NCBI GenBank assembly: GCA_946411635.1
Contig: CAMKES010000001.1
Span: forward strand, 357,656-421,655
From: an uncultured Clostridia bacterium
GTDB lineage: Bacteria > Bacillota > Clostridia > Christensenellales > CAG-138
Length of the DNA: 64,000 nt
Direction: 5' to 3'
Part shown: positions 42,625-51,847 of the stretch, piece by piece
Position numbering within the stretch: the stretch's first letter is position 1
How the letters are laid out: each line of letters starts with the position of its first letter
Translations under genes and position numbers: made by a program
Notes under the pieces: model-generated
What the model saw: only the letters and a program-made list of their open reading frames with translations
Told to the model about the DNA's origin: nothing
The model's database searches: none

Positions 42625-42661
42625 AAAATAACAACAGCGGGCGTAAACTCCCGCTGTTTTC
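42625..42661. terminator. Bidirectional terminator between the ABC exporter and the dCMP deaminase
   Basis: AACAGCGGG (42633-42641) and CCCGCTGTT (42650-42658) with an eight-base loop, and T-rich tails on both strands. Confidence 0.82.
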
Positions 42662-42666
42662 TGTGC

Positions 42667-43164
42667 TTAAACCTTATTTTCGTCAAAGTCGATCAGAATC
42701 GAGCTGCGCTTCGGGATCAGCTTGCGAAGCCGTACGCCGGCCGCGTTGAACAGGCGCTTGCTGGCGCGGTTCATCGGCGTGTTGTTGTACTTATCGGAAA
42801 GATACACGACCTCCTTGATGCCGCACTGGATGATCGCTTTCGCGCATTCGTTGCACGGGAACAGCGCAACGTAGATGCGGCAGCCCTGCAGGGACGCGCC
42901 GTCGTTGTTCAGGATCGCGTTCAGCTCCGCGTGGCAGACGTACGGATATTTCGTGTCGTACGGATCGCCCTCGCGATCCCACGGAAACTCGTCGTCGCTG
43001 CAGCCGATCGGAAAGCCGTTGTAGCCGACCGACATGATCTTGTTGTTCTCGTTGACGATGCACGCGCCGACCTGCGTGCTCGGGTCCTTGCTGCGGTACG
43101 AGGAAAGCAGCGATACGCCCATAAAGTATTCGTCCCAGGAAAGATAATCCGCGCGCTTGTTCAT
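42667..43164 (-). CDS. Deoxycytidylate deaminase (ComEB-like)
   Basis: 165-residue zinc deaminase making dUMP from dCMP for thymidylate synthesis. The zinc motifs [11 protein letters not shown] near residue 75 and [13 protein letters not shown] near 99 are complete, and STQVGACIV plus [17 protein letters not shown] near residues 28-62 match dCMP deaminase rather than cytidine deaminase. It is the last gene of a run that begins with the M50 protease and ends at the bidirectional terminator. Confidence 0.92.
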   Translation of the reverse strand: MNKRADYLSWDEYFMGVSLLSSYRSKDPSTQVGACIVNENNKIMSVGYNGFPIGCSDDEFPWDREGDPYDTKYPYVCHAELNAILNNDGASLQGCRIYVALFPCNECAKAIIQCGIKEVVYLSDKYNNTPMNRASKRLFNAAGVRLRKLIPKRSSILIDFDENKV

Positions 43165-43175
43165 AGTTTCCCCCT

Positions 43176-43709
43176 TTAAACGGTTTCCATGGACTCCGGC
43201 GCTTCAAGCGGAAGCGACGGCAGTTCACTCAGGTTATGGAGTCCGAACTTGTGCAGGAACGTATCGGTCGTTGCGTAGAGCATCGGTTTGCCGATGACGT
43301 CCTTTCTGCCGACCGCAGCGATCAGCCCGAGCTTTTGCAGCTGACTCACGGCGTATTCGCAGCGCACGCCGCGCACGGCCTCGATCTCCGCTCGCGTGAC
43401 CGGCTGCTTGTATGCGACGACCGCAAGCGTTTCCATGATCGACTGTGAAACGTTCTTTTTCTGTTCCGGCTGCAGCAGCGCTTCGACGTAGCGGATATAA
43501 TCCCGGTTCGAGATCAGCTGTGCGGTGTCGTCCGTAGCGAGCAGGCAGATGCCGCGTCCCTCGTCGCGGTACGTCGATTCCATTTCATACAGCAATGCTC
43601 TGACCGACGCCTCATCCTGCTCGAGCACGCGCGCGATCTCCGTGATCAGAACGGGTTCGCCCGCAACGAACAGCATGCATTCCACGATCGCTGCTTTTTT
43701 CTTTTCCAT
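43176..43709 (-). CDS. scpB: Segregation and condensation protein B
   Basis: 177-residue winged-helix kleisin partner of the SMC-ScpAB condensin. Family motifs are [11 protein letters not shown] at the N-terminus, [25 protein letters not shown] near residues 91-115 and [20 protein letters not shown] near 133. Its start codon shares one base with the scpA stop, so the two are coupled. The complex organises chromosome origins. Confidence 0.95.
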   Translation of the reverse strand: MEKKKAAIVECMLFVAGEPVLITEIARVLEQDEASVRALLYEMESTYRDEGRGICLLATDDTAQLISNRDYIRYVEALLQPEQKKNVSQSIMETLAVVAYKQPVTRAEIEAVRGVRCEYAVSQLQKLGLIAAVGRKDVIGKPMLYATTDTFLHKFGLHNLSELPSLPLEAPESMETV

Positions 43710-44476
43710 CAGTCCTCTACCTCGTCCATATAAACGGTCTCGCCGTCGTTATCCGAAAGTGTTTTCGCCCGGATATAGATCGGAGCGAACGTCGCGCCCT
43801 GCGTAATATGCACCTCGCCGTGCGCGAGCATTTCCAGAAGCGCCATAAAGGTCACGACCTTTTCCATGCGCGTGCTTGCATCCGTAAACAGATCCTGAAA
43901 GCGAACGCGTCCGTCTTTCAGCTTCGAACGCAGATGCACGACGCGATTGCGCACCGTAAAGGTGTCAGGGCGAACGTTCTGCGTTTTATCCTGTTTTTCC
44001 TCCGTCTCCTCATCGCGGTTCAAAACATCGAGAAACGCGCTGTACAGGCTTTCAAGCGTTGCGTTCTGAAGTTCAAACTTCTGCGGCGGAAGCACGACGT
44101 CCTCCGGCAGACGCGTGAACGCCTTCTTTGCTTCTTCAAAGCGTTCATGCAGTTCTTCGCTTGCCGTCTTGAACGCTTTATACTCTCGCAGCTGACGCAG
44201 CAGCGCTTCCTTCGGATCCTCTTCCTCCTCGTCCTCGACCGGCGGCCGCGGCAGCAGACTCCTGGATTTGATCAGAAGAAGCTGTGCGGCAACGGTCAGA
44301 AACGAGCTGGCGCGATCCATGTCGAGCTCGCTCAGATCGTCCATGTAAGCGAGATACTGCGACGTGATCTCGGACACAAAGATATCCTCGATATTGATCT
44401 CCGCCTTGTCGATCAGGTGCAGAAGCAGATCGAGCGGGCCTTCAAACTGTGATAAAGAAAACCGGTATTCTTCCAT
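43709..44476 (-). CDS. scpA: Segregation and condensation protein A (kleisin)
   Basis: 255-residue kleisin subunit that bridges SMC heads. The N-terminal FEGPLDLLLHLIDKAEINIEDI and LVAAQLLLIKSRSLLP-type segment (LTVAAQLLLIKSRSLLPRP) are diagnostic. A charged middle (VEDEEEEDP) links to the C-terminal winged helix with VTFMALLEMLAHGEV. It is preceded closely by the M50 protease gene, an arrangement seen in several Bacillota. Confidence 0.95.
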   Translation of the reverse strand: MEEYRFSLSQFEGPLDLLLHLIDKAEINIEDIFVSEITSQYLAYMDDLSELDMDRASSFLTVAAQLLLIKSRSLLPRPPVEDEEEEDPKEALLRQLREYKAFKTASEELHERFEEAKKAFTRLPEDVVLPPQKFELQNATLESLYSAFLDVLNRDEETEEKQDKTQNVRPDTFTVRNRVVHLRSKLKDGRVRFQDLFTDASTRMEKVVTFMALLEMLAHGEVHITQGATFAPIYIRAKTLSDNDGETVYMDEVED

Positions 44477-44485
44477 AAGATCACC

Positions 44486-45157
44486 TTACAGCGCGATCGC
44501 AACAAGTTTGCCGATGATCCAGTCCGAAAGCGCGTTGATCGGACTGAATCCGATCAGGCGGAAGAAAAGCAAAAGCCCGATCAGAATGAAATATCCGTAT
44601 CTGCGAAGGAACAGAAAGACTTTGATCGGAAGACGCTTCGCGAACAGCAGTTCAAAGATGTGCGATCCGTCGAGCGGATAAAACGGCAGCAAATTGAACA
44701 GCATGAGAATTATGTTCAGCGAAATGCCGAAGATCAGGATCTTGATCAAAAGTCCGTTCTCAAGCCAGGAATACGAGTTGTAAACGTACTTCGGAAGGAA
44801 GATCACGAACAGCACGGAAAACAGGATCGCAAGCAGAAGATTCATCGCAATGCCCGCAAGCGATACGACGGCCTCGCCGACCTTGTAATTCCGATAGTTT
44901 CTGGAATTCACGGGAACGGGCTTCGCCCATCCGAAGCCTACGAGAAGGATCATCAGAAATCCGACCGGATCGATATGCTTCAACGGGTTCAGGGTCATTC
45001 GTCCGAGATTCTTTGCCGTGTCGTCTCCGCACAGATGCGCCGCGAACGCATGCCCCCATTCGTGCAGCGTAAGGCTCAGGAGCATGACCGGGATCGCGCA
45101 TACCAGAAGCTTCCAGAACTCCGGATCTCTGAAACTGTCCAAATTCATCAAAATCAT
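44486..45157 (-). CDS. Site-2-type M50 membrane metalloprotease
   Basis: 223-residue intramembrane zinc protease. Zinc ligands are in LTLHEWGHAFAA near residue 31 and in NLLPFYPLDGSHIFE near 163, both inside hydrophobic helices; at least four membrane segments are visible. Such compact proteins lie beside scpAB in many Bacillota, with unknown substrates. ATG 45157 is preferred over the longer frame because the promoter -10 box lies six bases before it; an alternative ATG is three codons further in. No Shine-Dalgarno is seen. Confidence 0.9.
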   Translation of the reverse strand: MILMNLDSFRDPEFWKLLVCAIPVMLLSLTLHEWGHAFAAHLCGDDTAKNLGRMTLNPLKHIDPVGFLMILLVGFGWAKPVPVNSRNYRNYKVGEAVVSLAGIAMNLLLAILFSVLFVIFLPKYVYNSYSWLENGLLIKILIFGISLNIILMLFNLLPFYPLDGSHIFELLFAKRLPIKVFLFLRRYGYFILIGLLLFFRLIGFSPINALSDWIIGKLVAIAL

Positions 45158-45163
45158 GTGTGT

Positions 45164-45192
45164 ATTATAACCGAAAACAAAAGGTATTGCAA
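45164..45192 (-). promoter_or_regulatory. Promoter predicting a leaderless mRNA for M50-scpA-scpB-dCMP deaminase
   Basis: Minus strand: TTGCAA (45192-45187), 17-base spacer, TATAAT (45169-45164), six bases (ACACAC), then ATG. The -35 box lies inside the inverted repeat of the preceding terminator. Confidence 0.82.
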
Positions 45193-45203
45193 GTGCAATA
45201 CCT
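45172..45203 (-). terminator. Terminator of the carboxypeptidase-like gene, overlapping the next promoter
   Basis: Minus strand AGGTATTGCA-CT-TGCAATACCT followed by TTTGTTTT, seven bases after the stop codon of the upstream gene. Confidence 0.8.
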
Positions 45204-45210
45204 CTCTTTA

Positions 45211-46338
45211 TCATTCAAGAAAGAAAGCCCTCAGGATCCGCAGAAGCGTCTCGCGAAACCCCGTTGCGCGAATTGCAAGCCCCGGGAACAGCGCCCTCTC
45301 GCATATCAAATCGCCGTTCGCATCGTAAAATGAAACGATCCCGACCGAATACTCCGGATCGAGCGGCGCCGATAACGTTTCGGGCAGATCGACTCGTTTC
45401 TGTACGGCGCCGTCGGATCGGGACGTCAGAACGGAATACGGGTCTTTTACGTAAAGATCGACTGTTTCGGCGTCGCCGCCCGTAACGGGATAACTTTCGA
45501 TCAGCGGTTCATCCGCGCTGCACAGCGGAACGTATTTGTAGTTTGCGAACGCTTCTTCCGTCAGTTTCGCGGCAAGCGCAAATCGCTCCCTGCTGTTCTG
45601 CGCACCGATCACGGCGCAAAGATACGTCGTATCTCCGCGTTTTGCCGCAAAGATCCCGCAATATCCGTCGGACTTCGAACTGCCGGTAAACAGGCCGACG
45701 CATCCCGGAAGCGTCGTCAAAAGCTTGTTCGCAGATGCCAGTTCCGTTTTGCGTCCGCTCGCATGCTCCAGAACGGCGTACTTTTGTGAACAGTACTTCA
45801 TGAACGTCGGACTCATAAGGGCGGTTTCGCCGAACGCGATCAAGTCTTTGCAGGAGAACGTCATATACGTTCCGAAGCAATCCGGCAGCTGCTTGCCGAC
45901 GCCGGCGTTCTTCATGACGAGTTCGATATTGTTCAGAAACACGTCTTCCGATCCGAACGCGTGCTCATACAGCGCAATGATGGCGTCGCCTGCGGAGATC
46001 ATGACCGCCGCGCGGATCAGTTCGGAAGCCGCAACGGTCTCTCCCCTTTCCAGATATGCCGAAGGGCCCCCGGCCGATGCCGCCTTTGCACTGACTGCGA
46101 TCTTCGCATTCTCATCGATCAGACCTTTATCAAACGCCTTGCACAGCGTCAGAACCGCTGGGAGTTTCGTCATGCCGGCGATATTGAGCCATTCGTCCGA
46201 ACGGCACTCCGAAACGATCAGATCGGCGCCCGCGGGCTTGATGCAGTACGCCGGATCGCTCGTTTCCGCTTCGCCGTGCAGAAACCGGATCGGCAGCAGC
46301 AAGCAGAACACGATCAAACAACAAATCCATCTGCGCAT
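45211..46338 (-). CDS. S11 D-Ala-D-Ala carboxypeptidase-like protein, degenerate active site
   Basis: 375-residue exported protein (signal peptide 1-22) with the layout of DacF-type carboxypeptidases: catalytic-domain fold to about residue 255, a beta-rich domain, then a C-terminal amphipathic or membrane-proximal helix (ETLLRILRAFFLE). All three catalytic motifs differ from the family: SxxK reads GMTK (Gly55, Lys58), SxN reads SAG (115-117) and KTG reads FTG (217-219). It therefore looks unable to act as a peptidase and may be a binding or regulatory paralogue. ATG 46338 has AGGAGG eight bases upstream. A terminator follows. Confidence 0.78.
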   Translation of the reverse strand: MRRWICCLIVFCLLLPIRFLHGEAETSDPAYCIKPAGADLIVSECRSDEWLNIAGMTKLPAVLTLCKAFDKGLIDENAKIAVSAKAASAGGPSAYLERGETVAASELIRAAVMISAGDAIIALYEHAFGSEDVFLNNIELVMKNAGVGKQLPDCFGTYMTFSCKDLIAFGETALMSPTFMKYCSQKYAVLEHASGRKTELASANKLLTTLPGCVGLFTGSSKSDGYCGIFAAKRGDTTYLCAVIGAQNSRERFALAAKLTEEAFANYKYVPLCSADEPLIESYPVTGGDAETVDLYVKDPYSVLTSRSDGAVQKRVDLPETLSAPLDPEYSVGIVSFYDANGDLICERALFPGLAIRATGFRETLLRILRAFFLE

Positions 46339-46376
46339 AATACAATCCTCCTGCATGATCGTATGAGCTGCAGATC

Positions 46377-46401
46377 AAAAAAAGACGCCCGAGGCGTCTT
46401 A
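46377..46401 (-). terminator. Terminator at the end of the murB-rlmL operon
   Basis: Minus strand AAGACGCC-TCG-GGCGTCTT with a run of T. The 5' arm includes the TAA stop of the RlmL-like gene. Confidence 0.85.
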
Positions 46402-47514
46402 ATTCTCCGGGCGTTTCGCGTAATACTGATAGAACGTGCAGACCATACCGCCGTTCGACAGTTTTCTGCGACGGTCCGCGGTTTTTCCGTATATCGATTC
46501 AAAGTCGCGGTTCGACGTGATCACGTTGATCTGCCAATCCGGGATCCGGTCGAAAACGGTGCGCATTTCGCGGTAAAGGGATTTGACGGATTCCGCATCG
46601 GACAGCCGCTCGCCGTACGGAGGATTGCAGATCAGAACGCCGTCTTTCCACGCGGTGGTCAGTTCCTTTACGGGACGGACCTTCCAGTCGATCATTACGC
46701 CTGCTTTTTTTGCATGCTTCTTGCAGAGTTCGATGCAGTGCGGATCGATATCGCTTCCGAGAATACAGAGCTTGTCTCCTTTTCTCGCATCGCGTGCGGA
46801 TTCCCTTGCAAGCCTGAAGACGGAATCATCCAGAAATCGCCACTGCTCCGCGGCAAACGAACGGTTCAGCGACGGCGCAATATGATTTGCAATCATCGCT
46901 GCCTCGATCGGGATCGTACCGGATCCGCACATCGGATCGATCAGCGGCGTATCGGGGAAAAAGCGCGAAAGCAGGATCAGACCCGCCCCAAGCGTTTCCG
47001 AAAGCGGGGCCGGCACGTTATACGTGCGGTATCCCCTGCGGGACAATCCCGCGCCGCAGCAGTCCAGCGCAAGCGTCACCTCGTCGCGCAGGATCCCCAC
47101 TTCGACGATCACTTCTTCCTCTGTTTCGGGAATCAGATTGACGTGATACGACGCCTTCAGAGATTCGACGATCGCCTTTTTGACGATGCTCTGGCAGTCG
47201 GAAACGGAGAACAGCGTGCTCTTTGCGCTTTTCCCGTTTACGTGGATACGGGTCCGCGGCGACAGATACCGGTTCCACGGCAGCTGCTTCGTTTGTTCAA
47301 ACAGAGAATCGAACGAATCCGCATGAAACGTTCCGACCGTCATCAGCACGCGTTCCGCCGAGCGAAGCCACAGCAGCGCCGTCGCCATATCGGTGTAATC
47401 GCCGCGAAAAAGCACGCGCGCGTCAAGCGTTTCGGTATCCATGATCCCAAGCTTGTGCAGTTGAAATGCAACGGTGGATTCCAATCCGATTTTGGACGTA
47501 GCAATAAACTCCAT
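46399..47514 (-). CDS. rlmL: THUMP-domain RNA methyltransferase (RlmL/YpsC type)
   Basis: 371-residue SAM-dependent guanine-N2 methyltransferase. A THUMP domain fills residues 1-155. The Rossmann part has IDPMCGSGTIPIEAAMIA near residue 188 (SAM loop) and the catalytic ICNPPYGERL near 298, the N-P-P-Y signature of amino-group methylation. The single N-terminal module matches the short Bacillota form rather than the fused E. coli RlmKL. It lies three bases after the TPR gene and ends the operon. Confidence 0.9.
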   Translation of the reverse strand: MEFIATSKIGLESTVAFQLHKLGIMDTETLDARVLFRGDYTDMATALLWLRSAERVLMTVGTFHADSFDSLFEQTKQLPWNRYLSPRTRIHVNGKSAKSTLFSVSDCQSIVKKAIVESLKASYHVNLIPETEEEVIVEVGILRDEVTLALDCCGAGLSRRGYRTYNVPAPLSETLGAGLILLSRFFPDTPLIDPMCGSGTIPIEAAMIANHIAPSLNRSFAAEQWRFLDDSVFRLARESARDARKGDKLCILGSDIDPHCIELCKKHAKKAGVMIDWKVRPVKELTTAWKDGVLICNPPYGERLSDAESVKSLYREMRTVFDRIPDWQINVITSNRDFESIYGKTADRRRKLSNGGMVCTFYQYYAKRPEN

Positions 47515-47517
47515 ATC

Positions 47518-49269
47518 TTACGATTCCCTTTCTGCATTCAGTGCGGTCAGGATCCGGTTCAGGGCGTTTTCAAGCCTGCGTTCCGATACGTCGTATACCC
47601 GCATCACGTCGTCCGGCTTGATGGTCGGATGATGGATCGCCCCGAGTCCCATCAAAATGAAAGCGGCAGCCATGGAAAGCTCCTGTTCCCTGCGGATATG
47701 CGGATACCTGCCGTCACGGAAAGTAGCGAGATACAGGAAAAAGATCCTGACGGACACTTCGGTCAGCCGGGCGGGAACCTCCAGATGGACCGATCGCAGA
47801 TCGGCGTGGAGATACTGTTCAAACGCGGTGATATAGTTCAGAATACTGTCGTAGCTGACGGGAAGCCGTTCCGGCATGGAGATCGGCCTTGCCGCTCCGT
47901 ATTGCCATTCCCCCTGGTAATAGATCGTAAACGGCGGTTTTGCTTCCTTCCCGAGCAGCAGTCCGAACACGAACTGCTTGTCCTCGTCCGACTGATCGAA
48001 TCGGATCAGAAAGGCGCGAAGCGCGTTTTCGGCCTCGACGGAAGGAACCATCGACAGCATTTTTGCCGCGGTGCGCAAGGACGGCGAAAGCGGACTGGTA
48101 AGCGCCCATTTCAGGATGTTGCGAAACTCTTTATCGTTCTCCCACGTCTGTCTGAGCGCTTCCTCTCCCGCCGTGCTGACGTCACGGATCCTGCGCTGGC
48201 GCGCGATCGCCTCGCGCACGGGAACGTCATAACTGATCGACCATGCGCGACGGAATTCATCCGGCGCGTCCTCTTTTACGTGTTTCTTGTAATATGCGGC
48301 GACGGAATCATTCTCGTTTCGTGCAGACAGTTCCTCGTAGATGGTTTCCGCCTCGCGCCGTCTGCCGTTTACGTAATAGCAGTACGCAAGCTGATGCAGC
48401 ATCTCAACGTCATACGGAAGCGCGTCTCTCAGAAGTTCGAGCGCATACTGCGCGCGGTCGACCTCTCCGATCTCCAGCAGGATCGCGGCGGCGTAACCGA
48501 GTTCCTCGGGCGAGCAATCCGTGTCGATCAGGATCTTTTTGCTTTGCTCGGACGCTTCGACCTTCTGCTTCTGCACATGATAGATCAGCGTCATCAGCGC
48601 GTTTCCGCGAACGCTTTTGCTGTTCCGCTTGAACAGATTGAAAAGACGTCTCTTCGCTTCGTCGTACTCCCGCATGGAAAACAGCATCATGGCGATTTCC
48701 ATATCGAGCATCTCGCTTCCCGGATACCGGTCCGACGCCAGAAGCAGAACGTTCAGCGCCGATTCATCCTTGAACGAAAAATGCTTTGCTTTCGCACGGT
48801 GGATCAGGTCCAGAAGGGCGAGGTCCTCTTCATCGATCAATCCGATCTGCGCCTCCAGTTCCGGCTCGTCCTCGATAAGCGCGAGCATGTCTTTCGCGCG
48901 TTGAGAATACGGGTCGTCCGGATCCCGTTCGATGCAGATGCGGCAGCACTGCTTTGCGGCGGAGAATTCTTCAAGGCACATCATATCGGAGGCGATGCCG
49001 AAGATGACTTCGACCGATGGACTTTCCCTTCCGGTCAGAGAATTGATCAGAACGGAAAGGCTTTCCTCGTAAAGATGCATTCTGTAAAGCGCCTCTGCGA
49101 AAGCAAGAACGTAATCCTCGTTGCCGGGATCCATATCATACGCTTTGCGCAGAAACTGTTCGGCGCGGATCATATCTCCGTCCGTGAGATACTTTGACCC
49201 GCGCTGATAGTAGAACGCAGCATTTTGCCGAAACGGTACGATAACGCCCGCTTCGTCTTTATTCTTCAT
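47518..49269 (-). CDS. Tetratricopeptide-repeat protein
   Basis: 583-residue soluble protein. TPR-like helix pairs cover about residues 20-340, for example YYQRGSKYLTDGDMIRAEQF, YVLAFAEALYRMHLYEESL and LAYCYYVNGRRREAETIYEE. The C-terminal 240 residues have a different, still helical character without a recognised domain. No signal peptide is seen. It overlaps hslO by 11 bases and is tightly followed by the RlmL-like gene. The role is unknown; it is probably a scaffold or adaptor. Confidence 0.75.
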   Translation of the reverse strand: MKNKDEAGVIVPFRQNAAFYYQRGSKYLTDGDMIRAEQFLRKAYDMDPGNEDYVLAFAEALYRMHLYEESLSVLINSLTGRESPSVEVIFGIASDMMCLEEFSAAKQCCRICIERDPDDPYSQRAKDMLALIEDEPELEAQIGLIDEEDLALLDLIHRAKAKHFSFKDESALNVLLLASDRYPGSEMLDMEIAMMLFSMREYDEAKRRLFNLFKRNSKSVRGNALMTLIYHVQKQKVEASEQSKKILIDTDCSPEELGYAAAILLEIGEVDRAQYALELLRDALPYDVEMLHQLAYCYYVNGRRREAETIYEELSARNENDSVAAYYKKHVKEDAPDEFRRAWSISYDVPVREAIARQRRIRDVSTAGEEALRQTWENDKEFRNILKWALTSPLSPSLRTAAKMLSMVPSVEAENALRAFLIRFDQSDEDKQFVFGLLLGKEAKPPFTIYYQGEWQYGAARPISMPERLPVSYDSILNYITAFEQYLHADLRSVHLEVPARLTEVSVRIFFLYLATFRDGRYPHIRREQELSMAAAFILMGLGAIHHPTIKPDDVMRVYDVSERRLENALNRILTALNAERES

Positions 49270-50170
49270 CGGTCCCTCCGTGTTCTGTTGCTTCTTTCAA
49301 AAGGTTCAACAGATCATTCCGATCGAACGCATACCGCTTTCCGCAGAACTGACAGGTCAGTTCCGCTTTTCCGTCCTGTTCGATCATATCCTTTAATTCC
49401 GTTTCGCCGATCGAGATCAGCGCGCGCTCGAGTCTTTCCCGGGAACAGTCGCACAAAAGCATCGGTTCGCTTTGCGTCGTGCAGATCGGGTCGAGCCCCG
49501 CAAACAGATCGTCCAGCGTTTCTCTGAGCGTTTTTCCGTCAGCCAGCGCGGCGCCGAGTCCCGGGATCCGGTCTGTGATCGCCATTACCTTTTCGACGGC
49601 TTCGTTCGGGCAGTTCGGCATGGTCTGGATCAGCAAGCCTCCCGCGCCGGTCACCGATCCGTCCTCCGCTTTCTCGTGAACGCCGAGATAAACGATCGAA
49701 GGCTGCTGCTCGCTGACCGTAAAGTACTGTGCGAAATCCTCCGCGATCTCGCCGGAAACGAGATGACAGGTCCCGACGTATGGCTCGCGCAGTCCGAGAT
49801 CGCGGATCAGCGTGAGCTTTCCGTTTGAACCGACGTAGCCTCCGACGTCGAGCTTTCCGTCCCCGCGAACCGGCAGTTCGACGGAGGGATTTGCGGCGTA
49901 GCCTTTGACGAATCTCCCGCGTCTTCCGACACAGACGAGATTCCCCGACGGTCCATTTCCGGCAATCACTGTTGTGACCGTATCGGTCTCATTCTTGCAG
50001 AGGCTCGCGGCGATCGCCGTGATCATCAGCTGCCGGCCCAGTGCGGCGGCCGCAACGCGTGAAAGCGCGTGCAGTTCCTTTGCATCGGAAACGAGCTTCG
50101 TGCCGTCGATCGCGGCGAACCGGATGGTGTTATTCAACAGCATCCCATGGATGAGAACGTCTTGCTTCAT
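49259..50170 (-). CDS. hslO: Redox-regulated chaperone Hsp33
   Basis: 303-residue Hsp33. The redox switch is CDC near residue 235 and CQFC near residue 269, the CXC-CXXC zinc site that releases zinc and unfolds on oxidation. The N-terminal domain has GNGPSGNLVCVGRRGRFVKG near residue 71 and GGLLIQTMPN near 175. ATG 50170 directly follows the stop of the methyltransferase gene, suggesting coupling. Confidence 0.94.
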   Translation of the reverse strand: MKQDVLIHGMLLNNTIRFAAIDGTKLVSDAKELHALSRVAAAALGRQLMITAIAASLCKNETDTVTTVIAGNGPSGNLVCVGRRGRFVKGYAANPSVELPVRGDGKLDVGGYVGSNGKLTLIRDLGLREPYVGTCHLVSGEIAEDFAQYFTVSEQQPSIVYLGVHEKAEDGSVTGAGGLLIQTMPNCPNEAVEKVMAITDRIPGLGAALADGKTLRETLDDLFAGLDPICTTQSEPMLLCDCSRERLERALISIGETELKDMIEQDGKAELTCQFCGKRYAFDRNDLLNLLKEATEHGGTDEE

Positions 50171-50171
50171 A

Positions 50172-50918
50172 TCAGGATCCCTTTCTTGCGACAAACTGGA
50201 TGCGTTCGCACGTCGGCGAAACCGGCTCGTTCGTAAACGCAGTGTACGTGTAAATCTCGCCGAACCCCGCTTTCCGCAGTCGATTGATCAGATCATCAAC
50301 GGCATGCGCGCGCTGAAGATGCGTTTCCCGGAACCGTTTGAACAAGTCTCCCTCTCGCACGAAACCGGTCAGTTCCATTTCGCACAGGCGCGTTTTCGGG
50401 TCGTACATGTTTTTCCAGATATACGCGAAATCCTCCGTTTCATCGGTGAACGTGTGATCCGAAAGAATTAGCCTGAATTTGTACGGCGACGAGATATCGA
50501 ACAGCAGCACGCCGTTGGGTTTCAGACAGCCGGCGGCGTGATGAAAGAATGCGTCGACGTCTTCGGCGCTCGTCAGATAGTTTACGCCGTCGCAGACGGA
50601 AACGATCGCGTCGATCGGTTTATGGATCTTCAGTTTCCGCATATCCTCGCAGATAAAGATGATGTTTCCACAGCGTTCCCTGTACGCATTGTTTCTGGCT
50701 TCCATAAGCATCTGCGGAGAAACGTCGTTTCCGAGAACGTGATACCCGCGTTTAAACAGGCGGATCGCCATCTCGCCCGTTCCGCACGCACAGTCCATCA
50801 CGTCGTGCACGTCGTATTGCTTCAGAATGGCGTCGAGATAATCCGCCCACGACTCACGGTCAACGTCATGCATCATGCGGTCGTAGCACGATGCAAAGCT
50901 CTCATATTGCCGAATCAT
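50172..50918 (-). CDS. Class I SAM-dependent methyltransferase
   Basis: 248 residues. The N-terminal YESFASCYDRMMHDVD is the helix usual in UbiE/TylM-like small-molecule methyltransferases. The SAM loop is VMDCACGTGEMAIRL near residue 40, with the acidic residue in GNDVSPQML near 62 and IVSVCDGVNYL near 103. The substrate is unknown. The start overlaps the whiA stop by four bases. The gene stands in an operon of cell-wall and regulatory genes. Confidence 0.88.
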   Translation of the reverse strand: MIRQYESFASCYDRMMHDVDRESWADYLDAILKQYDVHDVMDCACGTGEMAIRLFKRGYHVLGNDVSPQMLMEARNNAYRERCGNIIFICEDMRKLKIHKPIDAIVSVCDGVNYLTSAEDVDAFFHHAAGCLKPNGVLLFDISSPYKFRLILSDHTFTDETEDFAYIWKNMYDPKTRLCEMELTGFVREGDLFKRFRETHLQRAHAVDDLINRLRKAGFGEIYTYTAFTNEPVSPTCERIQFVARKGS

Positions 50919-51847
50919 TCTTCTTTCAGTCCCTCCGCCATTTTCATAAGCCGCTCAAGCCTGTGATACATGCCGGACTTCTGGATCTCGGCAAGATCGG
51001 CAAGTTCCTGCACGGTCGCGTCGGGATGGCGCATCCTGAGATCCGCCGCCTCCCGAAGGCTCGGCGGAAGCGCGGCAAGTCCCATGCCCCGGTCGATCTT
51101 TGCGATCGCAGACTGCTGACGAAGCGACGCAACGACCTGTTTGTCAAGGTTCGCGGTCTCGCAGTTGCTTGTGCGGTTGATATAGTTGCGCATGTCCTTT
51201 TCGACGCGCACGTTCTCAAGCTCCATCGCGGATACGTTTGCGCCTACGAGCGCAAGCATCCCGCTGACGTCGTCGCCTTCTTTCAGATAAACGACGTAGC
51301 GTCCGGATTTCCTGACCGTCATGCGCGCCGACACGAAAAACGAGCGCAGAAGCTCGCACGTCCGTTCCGAAACGACTCTGGAATGAAAGATCATTTCGAG
51401 ATGATATCCGCGTTTCGGATCGACACAGCTGCCGCTCCCGAGGAAACAGCCGCGAAGGAACGCCCTTCCGTTCTCATCGTCTTCAAAGACCACGGACGGA
51501 AACTCCGTCATAAACTGCATACCGGACTCCGAATCCGTGATCGCGCCGGTATCGTTCAGAAGCTTTTTGATCTCGCCTTCGGAAAAGCAGACCTCGTAAT
51601 ACGGCGCTCTCCGGTGTTCGAGCCGTTTCGCTTCGATCACGGCGTCGACGTCGTACAGGCTCGTAACCATTGAGACGATATGTCTTGCGACGTTTACGTT
51701 TTCGGTATGATAGAACAAAGCGGGGTTTCGTGAAATACGAAGTCCGCCCGCAGAGAACGTCAGTCCCGATATCTGCGACAGACGCTGCGCCGGATTCTTG
51801 ACGCGGATCCGGATCAATTCCTCTTTACAGTCGGACGAAAAGCTCAT
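50915..51847 (-). CDS. whiA: WhiA DNA-binding protein
   Basis: 310-residue WhiA. The N-terminal two thirds have the LAGLIDADG-endonuclease-like fold (RAFLRGCFLGSGSCVDPKRG near residue 127), and the C-terminal helix-turn-helix is near residue 265 (PDATVQELADLAEIQKSGMYHR). WhiA influences division and sporulation in Gram-positive bacteria. It overlaps rapZ by four bases. The gene yvcK, usually between rapZ and whiA, is absent here. Confidence 0.95.
   Translation of the reverse strand: MSFSSDCKEELIRIRVKNPAQRLSQISGLTFSAGGLRISRNPALFYHTENVNVARHIVSMVTSLYDVDAVIEAKRLEHRRAPYYEVCFSEGEIKKLLNDTGAITDSESGMQFMTEFPSVVFEDDENGRAFLRGCFLGSGSCVDPKRGYHLEMIFHSRVVSERTCELLRSFFVSARMTVRKSGRYVVYLKEGDDVSGMLALVGANVSAMELENVRVEKDMRNYINRTSNCETANLDKQVVASLRQQSAIAKIDRGMGLAALPPSLREAADLRMRHPDATVQELADLAEIQKSGMYHRLERLMKMAEGLKEE

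Noticed and set aside
45961..49197. 1078-residue plus-strand frame opposite the carboxypeptidase-like, RlmL and TPR genes
   Set aside because: Spans three real minus-strand genes and a terminator; no start signal and no domain.
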